Assembly (NCBI GenBank): GCA_037445245.1
Contig: JBBIKU010000083.1
Coordinates: 1-10,558, forward strand
Direction: 5' to 3'
Length of the DNA stretch: 10,558 nt
Origin: JBBIKU01 sp037445245
GTDB taxonomy: Bacteria; Chloroflexota; Anaerolineae; Anaerolineales; Anaerolineaceae
In this document: positions 8,693 to 10,558 of the stretch, one piece after another
How positions within the stretch are numbered: the first letter of the stretch is position 1
Layout: every line of letters starts with the position of its first letter
Translations under genes and position numbers: made by a program
Notes under the pieces: model-generated
The model's database searches: none
What the model saw: only the letters and a program-made list of their open reading frames with translations
What the model was told of the DNA's origin: nothing

Positions 8693-8717
8693 ATTAAGTG
8701 TCCTATTCGGGTAAGAT
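8689..8717 (+). promoter_or_regulatory. Candidate sigma-70 promoter of the propeller protein gene
   Basis: TTGAAT (8689-8694), a 17-base spacer and TAAGAT (8712-8717), 4/6 matches each. The predicted start is near 8724, giving a leader of about 28 bases that contains the AGGAG ribosome site. It indicates that this gene can be transcribed separately from the kinase operon. Confidence 0.45.
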
Positions 8718-8739
8718 AAAGTCAGTTAATCAAGCCGTC

Positions 8740-8744
8740 AGGAG
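8740..8744 (+). promoter_or_regulatory. Ribosome binding site of the propeller protein gene
   Basis: AGGAG lies seven bases before the ATG at 8752. It selects that ATG over the upstream in-frame GTG at 8698, which would place 18 residues in front of the signal sequence. Confidence 0.65.
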
Positions 8745-8751
8745 ATATGCG

Positions 8752-10116
8752 ATGAAAAGCAAGCGCGTCACCTTTCTATTGGTCATCACGGTGCAGGCGT
8801 TGACTGCATTCGCCTGCAATCTGGGCGTCGCCGCGCCGCAAGCCGAGGTGGATGTGCAGGCAACTTCGGTCGCCGCCACCCTTGCCGCCATGTACGCCCA
8901 CCTCGAAACGCCCAGCAGCGACGAGCCTGTCGAGGAAGGCGAAAGCGAAACGCCAGCTGCGCCTGATATTCTACGGGTGGCGTACACCGACAGCAACCGT
9001 AACCTGTGGTACTGGCAAGAAGGCGCCGCCCCGCGTCAGTTGACCACCAGCGGCGACATCCAGCAGATCAGCATCGCTCACGATGGCACCTTGATCGCCT
9101 TCCTGCGCGGCGCCGACTATAGCAGCCAGGATTTGTGGGTGATCCACAACGATGGCAGTGGTGAACGCCGATTGATCAGCGCGGCTGAATTTGTCAGCCT
9201 CACCCCCGTGCCTGATTCGATCGGCACCGCGGCTTACGGGCTGGTCTGGGTTCCCGGCGAGCACACCCTGGCGTTCACCACCCAGCCCCTCTTCGAAGGA
9301 CCGGGTTTTATGATCAACAACGACCTGTGGTTGGTGGATGCCCAGAGCGGCGACCGACGCATGCTGCTTGCGCCCGGCAGCGGCGGCATGTTCACTTATT
9401 CGCCAGATGGCGCACAGATCGCCCTTGTCACCCCCACTGAGGTCAGCCTGATCAACGCCGACGGCAGCAACCGCCGCGACGCTGTGCTGACCTACGCCGC
9501 GGTGATGACTTACAGCGAATATGCCTATCACGTCCAGCCGCGGTGGGCGCCCGATTCTTCTTACCTGCGGGTGGTCGTCCCGCCGCAAGACCCGCTGTTG
9601 AGCTCGCCGCGCCCGCCCACCGCCATCTGGCATCTGCCCGCGAGCGGGACCGGTGCCAGCCAGATCGCCACGCTGGATGTATTCTTCCTTGATCCGGTGG
9701 TGCTCTCACCCGACTTGCAACGGCTGGTGTACCTCAGACCCCCCGCCGCCGAGGTCACCGATAACCTGCGCGAGCTGCGCATTGCCGGCGGCGACGGCTC
9801 GGCGGACACGCTCTACGCCAGCGGCGATAAGATCCACCTTTATGATTGGTCGCCCGATTCGGAGCACTTCATCTTCTCGATTAACGGATTTACCAGTTTG
9901 CAATTGGGGCGCGCCGGCAGTGAGTACGTGCCTCTGAGCGAAAGCGGAAACGCCTTTCAACCCCGCTGGGTCGATCGCCGACGTTTTCTCTATATCGCCA
10001 CGAGCGGCGGCAACTGGGAACTGCGCCTGGGTGAGATCGGCGCCCCCTCCACACGCATCGCCGGCGACAGCGGCAACCCCATGCAACTACAGGTTTCGTA
10101 TGACTTCAGTTATTGA
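8752..10116 (+). CDS. Exported TolB/WD40-like beta-propeller protein, putative lipoprotein
   Basis: A 454-residue protein, probably on the outer face of the cell membrane. MKSKR then a hydrophobic core and LTAFAC form a signal peptide with Cys22 as a candidate lipid-anchor site; Phe at -2 and Ala at -3 make this lipobox atypical, so type I export is possible. A spacer rich in Ser, Glu and Pro (about 53-71) follows. The rest carries seven PD40-type strand motifs, near 104-120, 163-176, 214-226, 263-275, 316-328, 363-376 and 403-415. Examples are YSPDGAQIALV, RWAPDSSYLRVV and DWSPDSEHFIFS. This implies a seven-bladed propeller, a binding fold rather than a known enzyme. The ligand is unknown. 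Its place just after the kinase suggests, but does not show, a role in signal sensing or as a regulated target. Confidence 0.85.
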   Translation: MKSKRVTFLLVITVQALTAFACNLGVAAPQAEVDVQATSVAATLAAMYAHLETPSSDEPVEEGESETPAAPDILRVAYTDSNRNLWYWQEGAAPRQLTTSGDIQQISIAHDGTLIAFLRGADYSSQDLWVIHNDGSGERRLISAAEFVSLTPVPDSIGTAAYGLVWVPGEHTLAFTTQPLFEGPGFMINNDLWLVDAQSGDRRMLLAPGSGGMFTYSPDGAQIALVTPTEVSLINADGSNRRDAVLTYAAVMTYSEYAYHVQPRWAPDSSYLRVVVPPQDPLLSSPRPPTAIWHLPASGTGASQIATLDVFFLDPVVLSPDLQRLVYLRPPAAEVTDNLRELRIAGGDGSADTLYASGDKIHLYDWSPDSEHFIFSINGFTSLQLGRAGSEYVPLSESGNAFQPRWVDRRRFLYIATSGGNWELRLGEIGAPSTRIAGDSGNPMQLQVSYDFSY

Positions 10117-10159
10117 GCGGGTATGATCCGATAACATCGAACGGCTACAACAAAAACGC

Positions 10160-10206
10160 CAAAGCACGCCGGTGGCGAACTGCGTCTTACCCACCGGCGT
10201 GCTTTG
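10160..10206. terminator. Bidirectional intrinsic terminator
   Basis: A perfect 16-bp stem: 10160-10175 (CAAAGCACGCCGGTGG) pairs with 10191-10206, with a 15-base loop. On the minus strand the stem is followed by GCGTTTTTGTT, a good U-tract. On the plus strand only TGTTTG follows, which is weaker. It separates the plus-strand propeller gene from the minus-strand gene entering from the right, and probably serves both. Confidence 0.85.
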
Positions 10207-10232
10207 TGTTTGAAAGGTATTCGATCATTGAC

Positions 10233-10274
10233 CAGACACATCTCTGCCTGAAATCAGGCAGGGGAACGTGTCTG
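10233..10274. repeat. Second compound hairpin between the convergent genes
   Basis: An outer stem CAGACAC/GTGTCTG (10233-10239 and 10268-10274) encloses CTGCCTG-AAAT-CAGGCAG (10244-10261). G-U pairs can extend the inner stem. It lies 14 bases past the stop of the minus-strand gene and has no U-tract in either direction. It may protect or process the mRNA 3' end. Confidence 0.5.
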
Positions 10275-10288
10275 CTGATGACAATCGA

Positions 10289-10558
10289 TTAAGGTCTTCC
10301 TCCGCCAGGCAGGTTATTCGGTTTGCCTTTGTCGACAGGGGCACCCTTGCCCTCCGGCGGTGCCGGGTTTTCAGGGCGACCTTTGTCTTGCGGTTTTCCC
10401 GTATCGGTTGGCTTGCCTTTATCTTCTGGTTTTCCCGTGCCTTCAGGCATGCCCTCGCCTTCCAACAGCTCCGTTTCTTCCGCTTCATCTTCTTCCGCTT
10501 CATCCAGATCAGGATCTTCTACCTCATCTTCTTCATAACCATACTTAGATGAGGCTTC
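10289..10558 (-). CDS. C-terminal tail of an unidentified acidic, hexapeptide-repeat protein (5' partial)
   Basis: The frame is open from the right edge to TAA at 10291-10289, giving 89 residues with no start in the window. It begins EASSKYGYEEDEVED. The first part (about residues 9-35) is almost entirely Glu and Asp. From residue 42 a six-residue period appears: GKPEDK, GKPTDT and GKPQDK, then looser units up to about residue 83 (GRPENP, GAPVDK, GKPNNL), ending in PGGGRP. Such tails are disordered; they occur in surface or regulatory proteins, but no family can be named because the folded part is missing. Support for this frame over the Ser-rich or Lys/Arg-rich alternatives is the regular repeat, the stop close to hairpins, and a terminator with a good U-tract in the same direction. 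Confidence 0.7.
   Translation of the reverse strand, partial: EASSKYGYEEDEVEDPDLDEAEEDEAEETELLEGEGMPEGTGKPEDKGKPTDTGKPQDKGRPENPAPPEGKGAPVDKGKPNNLPGGGRP

Noticed and set aside
10289..10460. Possible CRISPR or other tandem DNA array
   Set aside because: The period is 18 bases with variable units and is explained by the encoded hexapeptide; there are no spacers.
10268..10552. Plus-strand hydrophobic or Ser-rich ORFs and a Lys/Arg-rich minus-strand ORF at the right edge
   Set aside because: They are other frames of the acidic, hexapeptide-repeat coding sequence on the minus strand; only that frame shows a regular six-residue period.

Overview
The window looks like a chromosomal segment of a GC-rich bacterium, probably of the phylum Chloroflexota, class Anaerolineae. 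This placement rests on style rather than on a marker gene: a GH3 enzyme of the beta-xylosidase type next to a xylulokinase, a lipoprotein-like beta-propeller with an N-terminal ATSVAATLAAM stretch that I associate with that class, and a tRNA gene without an encoded CCA. No phage, transposon, CRISPR or plasmid feature was seen. Ten Ns inside xylB show that this is draft or metagenomic assembly sequence.

Layout, left to right. (1) Positions 1-3726, plus strand: a pentose-use pair, a GH3 glycosidase cut off by the left edge and xylulokinase xylB. The xylB reading frame is damaged by a contig join (Ns at 2380-2389) that appears to repeat about 26 codons. (2) Positions 3734-6387, minus strand: an RNA-processing block. 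RNase D (rnd) overlaps a beta-CASP metallo-beta-lactamase ribonuclease by 4 bases, and a tRNA-Ser(CGA) gene follows with its own TATAAT. This block converges on xylB, leaving only 7 bases between the xylB stop and the tRNA 3' end. (3) Positions 6388-6561: the divergent promoter region between rnd and a two-component system. (4) Positions 6562-8672, plus strand: an OmpR-type response regulator and a HAMP histidine kinase, separated by a 20-codon mini-ORF with the same TAACATG junction at both ends. (5) Positions 8752-10116, plus strand: an exported, probably lipid-anchored, seven-motif beta-propeller protein with its own promoter-like sequence. (6) Positions 10117-10288: a strong bidirectional terminator and a second hairpin. 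(7) Positions 10289-10558, minus strand: the C-terminal tail of a protein that enters from the right edge, made of a very acidic stretch followed by hexapeptide repeats.

How the genes may work together. The GH3 enzyme would release xylose or a related sugar from xylan oligomers, and XylB phosphorylates xylulose for the pentose phosphate pathway; no xylose isomerase is present in the window. RNase D trims tRNA 3' ends and sits upstream of a tRNA gene. The kinase-regulator pair probably senses an envelope or extracellular signal, and the adjacent exported propeller protein is a plausible partner or target, but this is inferred from position only.

Most of the window is ordinary core and accessory gene content, and I do not see a convincing new system. 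The items most worth a second look are the artefactual repeat in xylB, the mini-ORF between regulator and kinase, the possibly leaderless rnd promoter, and the repeat-tailed protein at the right edge.
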